Shown piece by piece: positions 6,505 to 7,397 of a stretch of 7,397 nucleotides of DNA. A program made the translations under genes and the position numbers. How positions within the stretch are numbered: the first letter of the stretch is position 1; the number at the start of each line of letters is the position of its first letter. Below the pieces are notes generated by a model. It was not told where the DNA came from and made no database searches. It saw only the letters and a program-made list of their open reading frames with translations. This DNA comes from Chloroflexota bacterium (GTDB lineage: Bacteria > Chloroflexota > Anaerolineae > 4572-78): assembly GCA_024278725.1 (NCBI GenBank), contig JAJRSQ010000107.1, positions 1 through 7,397 of the forward strand, written 5' to 3'.

Positions 6505-7397
6505 ATGCCGAAAGAAACATCAGACGCGCAAGAAAAAAATACAGTACCCAACACGGAAGATGATTCCGCAATTTCTGCCGCGAAATCGGTGAAAGATACG
6601 CTGCTGGAAGAAAGCCGGGAAGCGTTTGTCAATGTCACCGAAGGCGATTTTGTGGATGAAGAGCCTGATGAAGCGGAGTTGGCGAAGGTAGAAGTTGAGT
6701 TCAAAGTGGGCGACGGCAATTTGGAGAAAGAATTATCCGCTATGCCGCTCGCCACAATTCAACAGCCGGAATTATCCAACGACCCCGTGCGGATGTATCT
6801 GCGGGAAATCGGGCAGGTTCCGCTGTTGAGCGCCGAGCAGGAAGTGCAACTCGCCAAACAAATCCAAGCCAGTTTACAGGCGAAAAAACGGCTCGCCGGC
6901 GATGAAATTGATGACCAGCAGGAAAAAATCCGTCAGTTGGAAATTATCGCCGACGGATTAAGAGCGTGGCAATATTTGGCGGAAGCCAATTTGCGGCTGG
7001 TGGTCAGCGTCGCCAAACGGTACATCGGGCGGGGTATGAGCTTTCTGGATTTGGTGCAGGAAGGGAATGTCGGGCTGCTGAAAGCCGTGGAGAAATTTGA
7101 TTACAAGCGGGGATACAAATTTTCCACCTATGCCACCTGGTGGATTCGGCAGGCAATCAGCCGCGCCATCGCCGACCAGGCGCGCACCATTCGCATTCCC
7201 GTGCATATGGTTGAAACCATCAACCGACTGATGCGCGTGCAGCGGCGGTTACTGCAAGAAAACGGGCGCGAGCCCATCACGCGGGAAATCGCGTTGGAGA
7301 TGGACTTGCTGCCGGAAGAAGATGTTTTGGCAATTCAGGAACATATCTTGCAGAAAAAACCGCTCGACCCCGCCGTTGACCGTCGTTGGCGGCGCGC
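6505..7397 (+). CDS. rpoD: Primary RNA polymerase sigma factor RpoD/SigA, N-terminal part
   Basis: The frame stays open to the window edge; 297 complete codons are visible. The primary sigma directs RNA polymerase to housekeeping promoters such as the two TATAAT promoters seen here. Residues 1-92 are acidic, low-complexity and unlike the E. coli region 1.1 in sequence. Region 1.2 begins at Asp93 (DPVRMYLREIGQVPLLS, EQEVQLAKQI). Region 2 is fully conserved: NLRLVVSVAKRYIGRGMSFL from Asn162, LVQEGNVGLLKAVEKFDY, KFSTYATWWIRQAISRAIAD, then QARTIRIPVHM (Gln225-Met235), which supplies the -10 recognition and melting residues. Region 3 begins with VETINRLMRVQRRL. Regions 3.2 and 4 lie outside the window. 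ATG 6505 is the first usable start after dnaG, since the preceding in-frame GTG runs straight into TAA. No strong Shine-Dalgarno is visible, which fits translation coupled to dnaG. Confidence 0.96.
   Translation, partial: MPKETSDAQEKNTVPNTEDDSAISAAKSVKDTLLEESREAFVNVTEGDFVDEEPDEAELAKVEVEFKVGDGNLEKELSAMPLATIQQPELSNDPVRMYLREIGQVPLLSAEQEVQLAKQIQASLQAKKRLAGDEIDDQQEKIRQLEIIADGLRAWQYLAEANLRLVVSVAKRYIGRGMSFLDLVQEGNVGLLKAVEKFDYKRGYKFSTYATWWIRQAISRAIADQARTIRIPVHMVETINRLMRVQRRLLQENGREPITREIALEMDLLPEEDVLAIQEHILQKKPLDPAVDRRWRR

Noticed and set aside
7345..7397. Possible frameshift near the end of rpoD, since the sequence after LQKKPLDPAVDRRWRR does not look like E. coli sigma70
   Set aside because: The frame stays open, and I recall an LDP...RR(A)-type segment here in Chloroflexota-like sigma factors. 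With the gene cut at the window edge there is no positive evidence for a shift.

Overview
This 7.4 kb window looks like ordinary bacterial chromosome: conserved single-copy housekeeping genes plus one small toxin-antitoxin module. Several protein details suggest a member of the Chloroflexota, possibly Anaerolineae-like. These are a histidine kinase ATP lid with a LHSTG/KFKGGG pattern, a primase zinc ribbon with three rather than two residues between its last two cysteines, an ADIRV-type segment before the primase GKDPDD motif, and a primary sigma factor with YIGRGMSFLDL in region 2. This assignment rests on remembered family resemblance, not on a search. Most of the DNA is GC-rich (two 60-base lines I counted in the flanking genes are 62-67% GC). 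The toxin-antitoxin genes are poorer (40-50% in three counted lines), and their promoter region is very AT-rich (about 27% in one line).

Layout, left to right. The C-terminal part of trmFO (tRNA m5U54 methylation) overlaps by 4 nt a soluble, apparently orphan sensor histidine kinase that starts with GTG. A 98-nt gap with a good Shine-Dalgarno site at its end leads to a DapL-like PLP aminotransferase. Converging on it, only 3 nt away, is a minus-strand vapBC operon (AbrB-fold antitoxin, then PIN-domain toxin). It has a clear sigma70-type promoter overlapped by an AT-rich near-palindrome that may be its operator. Diverging from that promoter is a SpoU/TrmH-family RNA 2'-O-methyltransferase. A second sigma70-type promoter follows, then dnaG (primase) and the first 297 codons of rpoD (primary sigma factor), an arrangement like the macromolecular-synthesis operon of other bacteria but without rpsU next to dnaG.

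Functionally the window combines RNA modification (TrmFO, SpoU methyltransferase), replication and transcription initiation (DnaG, RpoD), probable lysine/cell-wall precursor metabolism (the aminotransferase) and signalling (the kinase). The vapBC pair has the compact structure, base composition and placement of a recently acquired cassette. No stretch longer than 100 nt lacks a gene, and I found no tRNA, rRNA, CRISPR array, insertion sequence or convincing intrinsic terminator. I did not find a novel multi-gene system; the findings are modest, local oddities.
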